A stretch of DNA of 64,000 nucleotides from Pseudomonadota bacterium (GTDB taxonomy: Bacteria > Pseudomonadota > Gammaproteobacteria > Steroidobacterales > Steroidobacteraceae), in NCBI GenBank assembly GCA_021816775.1, contig JAKAXA010000005.1, forward strand, positions 1 to 64,000, in the 5' to 3' direction. The translations under genes were made by a program, and so were the position numbers. A model generated the notes under the pieces. It was not told the DNA's origin. It was given only the letters and a program-made list of their open reading frames with translations, and made no database searches. This document shows, piece after piece, positions 44,654 through 54,554 of this stretch (the stretch's first letter is position 1; every line of letters starts with the position of its first letter).

Positions 44654-46369
44654 TCAGACCAACCCGCGTGCTTTGGGCACCAGCACCACCACGGTGCCGG
44701 CGATCTTGTCGTGCCAGGCCTGGCGCTCGCGATCGAACGCGATCCAGAAGAACCCGAACCCGGCGGCCACCAGTGACAGGAAGCACCCCAGCGCGCGCAG
44801 AATGGCGGTCTCCCAGTTGACCGGGTGGCCGTCGATGCGCACGACCCGCAGGTGGCAGATGATGCCGCCGACGGTCGTGCCCCTGAGCTTCCACATGACC
44901 GCACCGTATGCGGCCAGCAGCAGCAGCATGCCGTTGGTGCCGTGATGCCCGATCAGGCTGAGGGCGAAGCCGACCAGCACCACGTCGATCAGCAGCGCGA
45001 GCATGCGCAGCCAGAATCCCGCCCGCGGCAGCGTGGTGAACTCCATCGGGGCCGCCGGCGGCGCAGCGGCGACGCCCAGCGGCTCGGCCGTGCCGGCCGG
45101 CGGCGGCTCGGTGGCCGGTCCCGCCGCGCCGGCGGTGGCCTCGGCCGCCGTGAAGCCGCCGCTCGCGACGCCCGGTGGGCTCGCGCCGCGCGCCGCCCGC
45201 ATGGCGAGCAGCAGCGTGTAGATGACCGCACCGAAGCCGAGCAGGCCGATCAGGGCGTAGACGATGAGGCCCAGCACCGGAACCATGTAGAGGGCCAGCA
45301 CCAGCAGGCCGCCGAGCAGCACGTGCAGCGCCGGCTGGGTGATGCCGCTGCGCAGGCCGCGCAGGATGCGCCCGCCGAGCCAGCCGATCGCGACCACCCG
45401 GCCGAAGATGCCCGCGCACAGCAGCGCCAGCCAGAACAGCGGGATGGCGAAGATGCCGACGATGGTGAATACCAGCGCCAGCATCAGAATGGGCGTCAGC
45501 AGCACCATGGCGATCGCGGCGAGAATCGATGCGCCCGGATGCTCATCGAGCGTCCGCACGCAGCGCTGTGTGCCGTCGTGGAACAGCAGGGCCAGCAGCG
45601 CGTAGAACAGCAGAATCCCGATCGCGACGGTCCACGCCCAGCCGATGTCCAGCCGCGGGGCGAGCAGCCGTCCGAGGATCAGGCAGTGCCTGCTCCAGGC
45701 CTCCAGCCCATGCGCGCCGTGAAAGACCCCCGACATCAGGTTGACGGTGCCGCCCTGGACCACGGCCGTCGGAGCACGCTCCTCCGAGCCGAACAGGTTC
45801 ACGGCCTGGCCCTGGATGATCGCGCTCGGGCCGAGCTTCAGGTCGCCGAAGATGGACACGGCGTTGCCGGCGACCGGCCCGTTGATGTTGGAATCACCAA
45901 AGATCGACACCGTGCTGTTGCCGACACTGCCGGTGACATGCAGGTCGCCAAAGATCGCAACTGCGGAATCCGACACGTTCCCGTGGACTACGCTGTCCCC
46001 GAAGATCGACACGACGTCGCATGCGCTTTCGCCGGCCGCGAGCCGCGCGTCGTGGCCGATCTCGACCACCTCCCGGCCGCTGGGGCAGGGGTGATGCGAG
46101 TGGGTCACGATCACCACGGACTTGCTTGTGCCGATGACGCCGATGCCGGCGCCGCCGATGCGCACGTGGCTCGAGCCGCTGGTCACGTTGATGCCGCTCG
46201 AGCCGATCTGCACCTCGGTCTTGCCGTGGCCGGAGGTGGCCGTCACGTTGGCGCCTCCCGAGGACCCGCCCGTCCGGATCACGGCCTGTCCGGCCTGGGC
46301 AGGCGCGGAGCAGCCGCTCAGGCAGATGAGCAATGCTCCAGTCAGAAACCAGCGAGTCAGCGTGTTCAT
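44654..46369 (-). CDS. Fusion of a lipoprotein-like polymer-forming repeat region with a membrane RDD domain
   Basis: 571 residues from the ATG at 46369. The order is: a type II signal peptide (lipobox LICLSGC, residue ~19); a glycine-rich stretch; five or more beta-helix repeats of ~20 residues with VSIFGD (DVVSIFGDSVVHGNVSD, VAIFGDLHVTGSVGN, VSIFGDSNINGPVAG, VSIFGDLKLGPSAII), which resemble bactofilin-type polymer-forming repeats; six hydrophobic segments (~250-400); a proline/alanine-rich linker; and an RDD domain (PRAGFWLRMLALLIDVVLVGFAL, TVGGIICHLRVVRIDG). I know of no characterised protein with this order. It is third in the sigma-factor operon, overlapping the anti-sigma gene by 4 nt. 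Confidence 0.75.
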   Translation of the reverse strand: MNTLTRWFLTGALLICLSGCSAPAQAGQAVIRTGGSSGGANVTATSGHGKTEVQIGSSGINVTSGSSHVRIGGAGIGVIGTSKSVVIVTHSHHPCPSGREVVEIGHDARLAAGESACDVVSIFGDSVVHGNVSDSAVAIFGDLHVTGSVGNSTVSIFGDSNINGPVAGNAVSIFGDLKLGPSAIIQGQAVNLFGSEERAPTAVVQGGTVNLMSGVFHGAHGLEAWSRHCLILGRLLAPRLDIGWAWTVAIGILLFYALLALLFHDGTQRCVRTLDEHPGASILAAIAMVLLTPILMLALVFTIVGIFAIPLFWLALLCAGIFGRVVAIGWLGGRILRGLRSGITQPALHVLLGGLLVLALYMVPVLGLIVYALIGLLGFGAVIYTLLLAMRAARGASPPGVASGGFTAAEATAGAAGPATEPPPAGTAEPLGVAAAPPAAPMEFTTLPRAGFWLRMLALLIDVVLVGFALSLIGHHGTNGMLLLLAAYGAVMWKLRGTTVGGIICHLRVVRIDGHPVNWETAILRALGCFLSLVAAGFGFFWIAFDRERQAWHDKIAGTVVVLVPKARGLV

Positions 46370-46854
46370 ACGGTGTGGGCCTTGGAATGCGGCAGGGAGG
46401 GGTAGAGCAGGAGGTAGCCGAGCGCGATCAATACCGCGTATATGGCGCTGACGATGAACAACCCGCCCAGTAGCCAGTCTTGCGGAATCAGGTGTGCGAG
46501 GCGCGCGGCGAGCTCGCCGAGGGAAAGCAGCGCATGGCTGGTGCCGCTCACGCCCTGGACCACGTGCCCCACGCTGGAGCCGGCCAATGCATGCGCCACG
46601 TGACCGCGGAGCTGCGCCACGAGCATCCACACCAGCGGCACGCACAACGCACAGGCCGCGATCAGCAGCGTGCGCGCGGCGGCCGGCCAGCGGGCAATGC
46701 CCACGCCGCGCTGCGCGGCGCCGGCACGCCGCTCGATCTCACTCAGTACGCGCGCCTCGAGCGAGGCGGGCGCGTGGCACGGGGGGAGCTGACGCAGCGC
46801 CTGGTGCGTCAGGCGCTCGAGCCGCTGTTCGTGAAGGGGGTCGCGGGGTTTCAT
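46366..46854 (-). CDS. Putative anti-sigma factor with two membrane helices
   Basis: 162 residues. The cytoplasmic N-terminus (HEQRLERLTHQALRQLPPCHAPASLEARVLSEIERR) is helical and is followed by a membrane helix (AARTLLIAACALCVPLVWMLVA) and a second one near the C-terminus (WLLGGLFIVSAIYAVLIALGYLLLY). No zinc-binding H-x3-C-x2-C motif is present. Its position directly after an ECF sigma gene, with a 4-nt overlap, is the main reason for calling it an anti-sigma factor. Confidence 0.55.
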   Translation of the reverse strand: MKPRDPLHEQRLERLTHQALRQLPPCHAPASLEARVLSEIERRAGAAQRGVGIARWPAAARTLLIAACALCVPLVWMLVAQLRGHVAHALAGSSVGHVVQGVSGTSHALLSLGELAARLAHLIPQDWLLGGLFIVSAIYAVLIALGYLLLYPSLPHSKAHTV

Positions 46855-47435
46855 GTTGGCGCACAGCTCCGATCGGCGTTCGGCCCGAGTCCGCTTCCGG
46901 CGAGCGACTTGGCCATGGCGAGGCGGCCGCGCAGGATGTCCGTCTTGACCTTGGCCAGCGAGTGGCCCAGGCGCGCGGCGATGTCCAGGTAGGACATCTC
47001 CTCGAAGTGAAACAGCACGAGCGGCACCCGCTGGTGCTCGGGGAGCTGGCGCAACGCCTGCTCGATGAGCGCATGCCGCTGCTGCTCCTCGAGCTGCTGC
47101 AGCGCGCCTTCCAGGGAGGCGCTCGCATCCTCGATGTCCTCCTCGCGGGACGCGTCGGTGAACACCTCGGAGAACAGCCGCCACCGCTTGCGGTGGCGGG
47201 TGAGGTGGTTCAGCGTAAGATTCGTGGCGACGGTCTTCAGCCAGCCGCCGGCGGTCGGGCTTTCCCGCAGCCGCTCGAAGTGCTCATAGGCCTTCAGGAA
47301 CACCTCCTGGCTGATGTCCTCGGCCTGCGCTGGGCTGCCGCTCAGGCGCATTGCCGTAGAGAAAACCATGTCCTGATAGGCGCGCATAAACGCTGCGAAC
47401 TCTCGAGAATCGGGCCTTGAGCTTGCCAATTGCAC
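46851..47435 (-). CDS. ECF-type RNA polymerase sigma factor
   Basis: 194 residues from a GTG. Region 2 reads REFAAFMRAYQDMVFSTAMRLSGSPAQAEDISQEVFLKAYEHF, followed by WLKTVATNLTLNHLTRHRKR. Region 4 reads ALIEQALRQLPEHQRVPLVLFHFEEMSYLDIAARLGHSLAKVKTDILRGRLAMAKSL. Regions 1.1 and 3 are absent, as in the ECF group. It heads an operon running to at least 40304. A TGTAACTTTT stretch about 60 nt upstream could be the AAC-type -35 of an autoregulated promoter. Confidence 0.9.
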   Translation of the reverse strand: MQLASSRPDSREFAAFMRAYQDMVFSTAMRLSGSPAQAEDISQEVFLKAYEHFERLRESPTAGGWLKTVATNLTLNHLTRHRKRWRLFSEVFTDASREEDIEDASASLEGALQQLEEQQRHALIEQALRQLPEHQRVPLVLFHFEEMSYLDIAARLGHSLAKVKTDILRGRLAMAKSLAGSGLGPNADRSCAPT

Positions 47436-47577
47436 GGATAGATCATCTTTTGAGGCAAGAACACCGCGCCAGCGGAAAAGTTACAGCGCACCCCCACGGC
47501 CCGCTCCCCCGGGGCCGGCGCCAGCCCCGCGCCGGCAGCACGCCGCCCATGACGAGCGCCGGGGAGCGGCTGGGGAG

Positions 47578-48093
47578 CTAATCCCCCCGAGCTGCCCGGT
47601 AGGCGCGCAGCTGCGGCAGGAAGGCCTGGCGGCGCTCCAGGCTCTCGGGAGGCCAATACGCCTTCGGATCGTAGTACTCGGGCACGGCCGGGGTGCCCGG
47701 GGGCAGGATGATCCAGGGTTGTCGGGAGGCGGTAAAGATATGGATGTCCGGGGGCAGCCGATCGGGCTCATCCAGGGTCCCGACCCGCACGAAGCGCAGG
47801 ATCGGCCCGGCCCCGGCGTAGTGGCTCCAGAGCGCCACGTGGCAGTGCGGGCAGCGCGCGATCCGCTGGCCCTTGCCGCTCATCGAGGGGGTGTCGATGA
47901 TCTGCGGCTCCTCGCGCAGATGCACCACCCGCTCCGTCTCGATCAGCGCATTCAGCGCGAACGCCGCGCCGCTTTCGCGCTGGCACCAACGGCAATGGCA
48001 GCAGTGCACGAACAGCGGGCGTGTCGTCAGCCGGTAGCGGACGCGCCCGCAGTCACAGCCGCCGTCGAGCGGCAACACGGTTTGAGCCGCCAT
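47578..48093 (-). CDS. GFA-family zinc protein (glutathione-dependent formaldehyde-activating-like)
   Basis: 171 residues. The zinc ligands are visible as GGCDCGRVRY (C-x-C, residues 13-15), CCHCRWCQRESGAAF (C-x2-C around 33-37) and RCPHCHVALWSHY (C-x2-C, ~82-85). The fold and the ESGAAF segment are typical of GFA proteins. The family name comes from one member; true substrates are mostly unknown. Confidence 0.85.
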   Translation of the reverse strand: MAAQTVLPLDGGCDCGRVRYRLTTRPLFVHCCHCRWCQRESGAAFALNALIETERVVHLREEPQIIDTPSMSGKGQRIARCPHCHVALWSHYAGAGPILRFVRVGTLDEPDRLPPDIHIFTASRQPWIILPPGTPAVPEYYDPKAYWPPESLERRQAFLPQLRAYRAARGD

Positions 48094-48133
48094 GAAGAGT
48101 CCTCCCGAGGGCCGGCCGCCGGCCTGCCGGCGC

Positions 48134-48553
48134 TCACTTCATAACCACCCACAACGGGCCGATGAGCAAGAAGGTCAGATCCTGGAAGAATTTCGGGCGG
48201 CGCCCCTCGATGGCATGTCCGACGAACTGGCCGATCCAGGCGACGATGAACAGGGCGATGGCCGCCGGCAGGAGGGGAATCGCGTGCGGCCAGAAAAGCA
48301 GAATCAGCACGCAGGCGGCAAGCTCTGCGGCCATCACGGCAAGCGCCTTCACGCCGAGCCGCACGTAAAACGGCGCGACCAGGATCATCAGCAGATACGC
48401 TGCGCGCACGCCGGCGAGACGCGGGTCCCACAGCAGCGCGATGATCGCAAAGAGAATCGCCGGCACGCAGACCGTGTGCAGCGCGCGGTTGAGCGGATGC
48501 TGATGCGAGAGCGAATACTCCCCGAGCCACTGCTCGACTGTCTTGCCCGCCAT
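48134..48553 (-). CDS. DUF962/Mpo1-like membrane protein
   Basis: 139 residues from the ATG at 48553 (an ATG at 48565 is the alternative). EQWLGEYSLSHQHPLNRALHTVCVPAILFAIIALLW carries the conserved H-x-HPxNRxLH motif of the family; further on come four membrane segments and WIGQFVGHAIEGRRPKFFQDLTFLLIGPLWVV. The yeast homologue Mpo1 is an Fe2+-dependent dioxygenase in fatty-acid alpha-oxidation, and the conserved histidines here fit metal binding. The bacterial role is unproven. Confidence 0.82.
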   Translation of the reverse strand: MAGKTVEQWLGEYSLSHQHPLNRALHTVCVPAILFAIIALLWDPRLAGVRAAYLLMILVAPFYVRLGVKALAVMAAELAACVLILLFWPHAIPLLPAAIALFIVAWIGQFVGHAIEGRRPKFFQDLTFLLIGPLWVVMK

Positions 48554-48570
48554 GTCTCCCCGCATCCGTC

Positions 48571-49080
48571 CTACAGCGCGGCGGCGAGCGCCGCGAGCTT
48601 GGCGACGGTATTCATATTGCGCGCCGTGCCGGCCCTGGCCGCCGCAATGACAAGCGTCGAGGCGGCAATCCCGTCTGGATATACCACATAGATCTCGCGC
48701 GTACCGAGCGCCAGCATCTCGCGTTTTCGGCCGCGCACGGCTTCGAGCGCACCGGCCGGCGGCGGCTCCTCGAGAAACACCGCCACCGTGCGGCTCGGCG
48801 GGGCCTCTGGAAAGGGATTGGCGGTGAGCACCGCCGCGAGCTCCGCGGCCGTGCGCACGTGCACGTCGATCGGCTTGCCCAGGTAGTCAGCGAGCCGGCT
48901 CTCGAGTGCGCTCTTGACCTTGTGCGCGCCGCGGCGGCTCGTGAAGAGCGCGTTGCCCGAGGCGATGTAGGTGCGGGCCCGCTCGAACCCGGCGGAGCGG
49001 CACATCTGGAGGAGCGCCGGCATCGGCAGCACGTTGCCACCGACGTTGACGGCGCGAAGCAGGGCGATGTATGCAGCCAC
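48571..49080 (-). CDS. DUF1697 family protein
   Basis: About 169 residues from a GTG at 49080. AAYIALLRAVNVGGNVLPMPALLQMCRSAGFERARTYIASGNALFTS is the family hallmark (LRGINVGG, YIASGNxxF), and the C-terminal segment has IYVVYPDGIAASTLVIAAARAGTARNMNTVAKLAAL. Function unknown. The longer frame upstream lacks similarity and overlaps the region before the tRNA. Confidence 0.85.
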   Translation of the reverse strand: MAAYIALLRAVNVGGNVLPMPALLQMCRSAGFERARTYIASGNALFTSRRGAHKVKSALESRLADYLGKPIDVHVRTAAELAAVLTANPFPEAPPSRTVAVFLEEPPPAGALEAVRGRKREMLALGTREIYVVYPDGIAASTLVIAAARAGTARNMNTVAKLAALAAAL

Positions 49081-49181
49081 AATATGCGCGCCCGTTGTCC
49101 GATCAGGGGCGGAGCCGACCCGGCACCCGGGGCTGCGGGGCGAGCACAACCGCCGGTGGAGTGGCTACAATACTGCGGCGT

Positions 49182-49532
49182 GGGCCTGTAGCACAGCGGT
49201 TAGTGCAGGGGACTCATCGAAAAGGGTGCCTGGGCGCGGAAACGCGCACAGTGGACGGGATGAATTCAGGGGAACCTTCGAGCTGCGGATCGCATCCGCC
49301 TCATGGCAATCCTGAGCCGAGCCGGCGGTGCACCGCCGGAAGGTGCAGAGACTACCTGAGGGCTGCAGTGCCCTTAATGACAGGCAGGAGCATCCCGCAC
49401 CCACACGGACGGAGCGAATCGCCGTGCTCTGACGGCGCGCGCCGTTCACGGGTGAAGAGATAGTCCACTCCCGGCGGAAACGCCGGGGCAGAGTGAATCC
49501 CTTGGTCGTAGGTTCGAATCCTACCAGGCCCA
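49182..49532 (+). tRNA. tRNA-Ile(CAT) interrupted by a group I intron
   Basis: Exon 1 (49182-49217) gives acceptor GGGCCTG, TA, D arm GCAC...GTGC and GGGGA-CTCAT. Exon 2 (49496-49532) gives AA-TCCCT, TGGTC, the T arm GTAGG TTCGAAT CCTAC, CAGGCCC and discriminator A. Joined, the anticodon loop is CTCATAA with anticodon CAT. The joined sequence around the anticodon (GCAGGGGACTCATAATCCCT then TGGTCG) follows the tRNA-Ile(CAU) type rather than elongator tRNA-Met. C34 would need lysidine modification by TilS to read AUA. CCA is not encoded. No other gene overlaps. Confidence 0.88.
49218..49495 (+). ncRNA. Group I self-splicing intron in the anticodon loop of tRNA-Ile
   Basis: 278 nt with all four conserved core elements: P (GAATTCAGGGGAACC, 49262-49276), Q (GGCAATCCTGAGCCGAGCC, 49305-49323), R (AGGTGCAGAGACTACC, 49341-49356) and S (AAGAGATAGTCC, 49455-49466). 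R and S pair through GACTA/TAGTC (P7). The internal guide is GTG at 49226-49228, pairing with the exon end CAT and leaving the required U-G wobble at the 5' splice site. The intron ends in G (49495). P6a is a perfect hairpin (49322-49339). Insertion point and guide match the Azoarcus tRNA-Ile intron. No homing endonuclease gene is present. Confidence 0.9.
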
Positions 49533-49582
49533 GACTCAATGCGATGGATCGCACGCGCACCCGGCGCCGGCTTCCCGAGCTC

Positions 49583-50038
49583 TCAAGGGAGCAGACAGCC
49601 GCTGACGGGCGAGCGCGGCTTGATGGTCTTCATGCACACCGTCGTTTCAATCCACTGCACTCCGGGCATGCGGCTGATCTGCATGCGCAGCAGCTCGTCG
49701 AGCGCGGCGATCTCGCCCACCAGGACGTGCATCAGATAGTCGGCCTGACCGGCCGTGGTGTAGCACTGCAACACCGCCGGGTGCATCGCCGCGGCGGCTT
49801 CGAAGTCCGCGTAACGCGCCGAATCGATGCTGACGTACACGAAGGCGTGCACCCTGAGGCCCAGCCGCTCGGCATCGAGCTCCGCCCGGTAGCCCCGGAT
49901 CAGTCCCTGCCGCTCGAGCGTGCGCACGCGCTGCCAGCAGGGGGTCTTGGACAGGCCGACTTTCTGGCCGAGGTCGGCGAAGGACAGGCGCGCATTCTGC
50001 TCCAGGCAGCGCACGATCTCGCGGTCGATCTTGTCCAC
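49583..50038 (-). CDS. Lrp/AsnC-family transcriptional regulator
   Basis: 151 residues. The N-terminal HTH reads MDKIDREIVRCLEQNARLSFADLGQKVGLSKTPCWQRVRTLERQGLI, and the C-terminal RAM (ligand-binding) domain has HAFVYVSIDSARYADFEAAAAMHPAVLQCYTTAGQADYLMHVLV. It is the type that senses an amino acid and regulates its metabolism. Target genes are not obvious; the neighbours are the tRNA and a DUF4404 gene transcribed divergently. Confidence 0.9.
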   Translation of the reverse strand: MDKIDREIVRCLEQNARLSFADLGQKVGLSKTPCWQRVRTLERQGLIRGYRAELDAERLGLRVHAFVYVSIDSARYADFEAAAAMHPAVLQCYTTAGQADYLMHVLVGEIAALDELLRMQISRMPGVQWIETTVCMKTIKPRSPVSGCLLP

Positions 50039-50158
50039 GATTGTTCTGCGACCTCGAGGTTTGCCAGGCGAATGTTCTACGCCCTCGGCTCAACGGAGTC
50101 CACTTGCGCCGCGGGGTTCTCGGCTAGAATCGGCGACGGAGAGGCAACGGAGCGGTCG

Positions 50159-50443
50159 ATGAACCAAGAGCGCACAAGCGAAGAGAGTCTGCGCGAGCTG
50201 CTGGCACGGGTGCACGAGCGGTTGAGCCAGAGCGGCTCGATCGACGAGGAATCGCGCAAGCTCCTGGGTGCGCTGGTGCAGGACATCGGCCGCGCGCTCG
50301 GGGAAGGAGCGAGCGAGGGCGGCGCGGTGGCCGGACATGCGCCGCGCCTGGAGGCGCTGGCGATGCGGTTCGAGACCGACCATCCGGCCCTGGCGGAGCT
50401 GCTGCGTCAGCTCACCGACGCCTTGGGCAAACTCGGGATCTAG
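50159..50443 (+). CDS. DUF4404 family small protein
   Basis: 94 residues, fully helical: [39 protein letters not shown], then [34 protein letters not shown]. The pattern fits DUF4404, short alpha-helical proteins of unknown role. The ATG at 50159 is chosen because the frame upstream has no similarity and overlaps the tRNA and the regulator. Confidence 0.75.
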   Translation: MNQERTSEESLRELLARVHERLSQSGSIDEESRKLLGALVQDIGRALGEGASEGGAVAGHAPRLEALAMRFETDHPALAELLRQLTDALGKLGI

Positions 50444-50518
50444 GCGGGGGCTCCCCGCCGATCGCGGCCCGGGCCTCTCCTTGGGCCATTGCGCTTGGCT
50501 GTCGTGGCGCGAGCCGCT

Positions 50519-50538
50519 CCGGGCGCTCGCGCGCCCGG
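50519..50538 (-). terminator. GC-rich hairpin downstream of rpoD
   Basis: CCGGGCGC, a 4-nt loop, and GCGCCCGG form a perfect 8-bp stem 26 nt beyond the rpoD stop. No T-run follows on either strand, so it is at best a weak or Rho-assisted terminator or a 3' stabiliser. The DUF4404 gene, convergent with rpoD, ends 75 nt to its left. Confidence 0.35.
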
Positions 50539-50563
50539 CACGTCAGCCCGCTCCCCCGCCGAA

Positions 50564-52654
<2,091 letters not shown>

Positions 52655-52741
52655 TGAATCTCGGCGGATTTGGCGGGGACCCTCACCCCTATGTGCTTGC
52701 GGGTGCGGGCCGGCTCAAGGGGCGCCAAAGTAAATTCACCT

Positions 52742-52770
52742 AGTCTATGAGGCTGGCTTCGTATCCACAA
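52742..52770 (-). promoter_or_regulatory. Candidate internal promoter for rpoD
   Basis: In the 130-nt gap between dnaG and rpoD the minus strand has TTGTGG (52765-52770) and TAGACT (52742-52747) with a 17-bp spacer, a moderate sigma-70 match. Independent rpoD promoters in this gap are known from other gammaproteobacteria. Confidence 0.4.
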
Positions 52771-52784
52771 GTTCACGGCGGGGC

Positions 52785-54545
52785 CTATTTGCCGTCCCGA
52801 ACGGGCTTTCTCGACGTAAGCATTTGAAATTCCTTAAATTCATCACTTGTCAACGGTCCGGCCCGGCTTTTGGCCTCGAGCGCCTGCAGACGCCGCTCGG
52901 TCCCCAGGCCGGCCAGCTTCTCGAGCGCCGCCCGCAGCTCGACGGCCGCGGCGTCGGCGTCATTGAGCACCGCTTCCCGTTCCAGCACCCGTCCCAGGTA
53001 CTCGCCGCCGGGACGCTCCCGCCAGCGCTCGATGACCTGGGCGGAGATCTGTAGCGGCCGCGCGCGCAAATCATCCAGGAGCGCCCGTAGCAGATCGGCG
53101 CCCGGCTCCGGGCAGCCCTCGAGTCCGCCCCGCTCGGCCTCGGTGACGGCCGCGGCGGCCGACGGGAAACGGACCAGCCGCGCAATGGCCTGCCGCACCA
53201 GGCTGCCCCGGCCGGCGCTGCGCCTCGCGCGCGCGGGCGACCGCGGCGCAGGCGCCGGGACCGTTGCCCCGTCCTGCCAGAGCGCCTCCAGGCGCTCGGC
53301 GGGCAACTTCACTACTTCGGCCACCCGGCCGATCAGCAGTTCCCGATATACCCCCGGCGGCACCTTGGCGACCAGAGGGCGGGCCGCCTCGGCGAGCCGG
53401 GCGCGGCCGTCGGCGTGAGTGATATCCGACTCGCCGGACAGCTCCCGCACCAGGTACTCGGACAGCGGCAGCGCGCTCTCCATGCGGCGCTCGAACGCCT
53501 CGCGCCCCTCGGCGCCGACCAGGCTGTCCGGATCGTGGCCCTCGGGCAGGAACAAGAAGCGGATCTCCCGGCCCTCACGGGCCTCCGGCAGCGCATGCTG
53601 CAGCGCGCGCCATGCGGCGCTGCGCCCGGCCCGGTCACCGTCGAAGGCGAACACCACCTCGCGGACCAGCCGGAAGATGCGCTTGAGGTGTTCCGGGGTC
53701 GTCGCCGTGCCCAGTGTGGCCACCGCATACGTGATGCCCGCCTGATGCAGGCGGACCACGTCCATGTAGCCCTCCACGACCACCAGCCTCTTCAGGCTGC
53801 CGCCGGTCCGGGACTCGTACAGCCCGTACAGCTCGCGGCCTTTGTGAAATAGGGCTGTTTCCGGGGAATTCAAGTACTTGGGCTCCCCCCGGTCGAGCAC
53901 GCGGCCGCCGAAGGCGACGGTTCGGCCCCGGCTGTCCCGGATCGGAAACATGATCCGGTCGCGGAACCGGTCGTAGTGGTGCTCGCCGCGTCCGTCGGCG
54001 CGCTCGATGATGAGGCCGGCCGCGGCCAGATCGCGGCGGTCGGCCTCGCGCGTGCCGAACCGGGAGAGCACCGCGTTCCAGGCATCCGGGGCGTAGCCGA
54101 GCGCGAATCGCTGCACGGTCTCGGCGCTGAGCCCGCGCTGGCCCACGTAGCGGCCGGCCCGCTCGTCATGGGCCAGCGACTCGCCATAGAAGCGCGCCAC
54201 CCGCCCCATCAGCTCGTAGAGCGGGGCGTGCTGGGAATCCTGGGTGCTGCCCGCCTCGCGCGGAACGGCAAGCCCCAGCCGACCGGCGAGATCCTCGATG
54301 GCTTCCGGGAAGCTCATGTGGTCGTATTCCATGAGGAAGCGCAGCGCCGTGCCGTGCGCGCCGCAGCCGAAGCAGTGATAGAACTGCTTCTCGGGGCTGA
54401 CCCAGAACGAGGCGGTCTTCTCGGTGTGGAACGGGCAGCAGGCCTTGTACTCACGGCCCGCCTTGGTGAGCGGCACGCGCGAGCCGACCACCTCCACGAT
54501 GTCCGTGCGGGCGATCAGCTCGTCGATGAAGCTCTGGGGAATGAT
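52785..54545 (-). CDS. dnaG: DNA primase, apparently with an AUC or AUU start codon
   Basis: The zinc-binding domain (CCPFHTEKTASF, then HCFGCGAHGTAL), the TOPRIM core (VVEGYMDVVRLHQAGITYAVATLGTATT, FAFDGDRAGRSAA, FLFLPEGHDPDSLV) and a DnaB-binding C-terminal region are all present. The first conventional start is GTG at 54497, but the conserved DnaG N-terminus (IPQSFIDELIARTDI) lies in frame upstream of it. Between that segment and an in-frame TAG only ATC (54545) and ATT (54542) can start translation. The yqeY stop is 9 nt further upstream, so coupled initiation at a rare codon is likely. Length 585-586 residues, as usual. Confidence 0.9.
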   Translation of the reverse strand: MIPQSFIDELIARTDIVEVVGSRVPLTKAGREYKACCPFHTEKTASFWVSPEKQFYHCFGCGAHGTALRFLMEYDHMSFPEAIEDLAGRLGLAVPREAGSTQDSQHAPLYELMGRVARFYGESLAHDERAGRYVGQRGLSAETVQRFALGYAPDAWNAVLSRFGTREADRRDLAAAGLIIERADGRGEHHYDRFRDRIMFPIRDSRGRTVAFGGRVLDRGEPKYLNSPETALFHKGRELYGLYESRTGGSLKRLVVVEGYMDVVRLHQAGITYAVATLGTATTPEHLKRIFRLVREVVFAFDGDRAGRSAAWRALQHALPEAREGREIRFLFLPEGHDPDSLVGAEGREAFERRMESALPLSEYLVRELSGESDITHADGRARLAEAARPLVAKVPPGVYRELLIGRVAEVVKLPAERLEALWQDGATVPAPAPRSPARARRSAGRGSLVRQAIARLVRFPSAAAAVTEAERGGLEGCPEPGADLLRALLDDLRARPLQISAQVIERWRERPGGEYLGRVLEREAVLNDADAAAVELRAALEKLAGLGTERRLQALEAKSRAGPLTSDEFKEFQMLTSRKPVRDGK

Positions 54546-54554
54546 AGGGGTCGA

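Noticed and set aside
49218-49495. Homing endonuclease inside the intron
   Set aside because: Frames in the 278 nt are too short and show no LAGLIDADG or GIY-YIG motif.
49182-49532. Alternative identity of the split tRNA as His(GTG), Gln(CTG) or elongator Met
   Set aside because: Other splice points do not leave a U before the intron and a G at its end together; the joined loop CTCATAA and the arm sequence fit tRNA-Ile(CAU) best.
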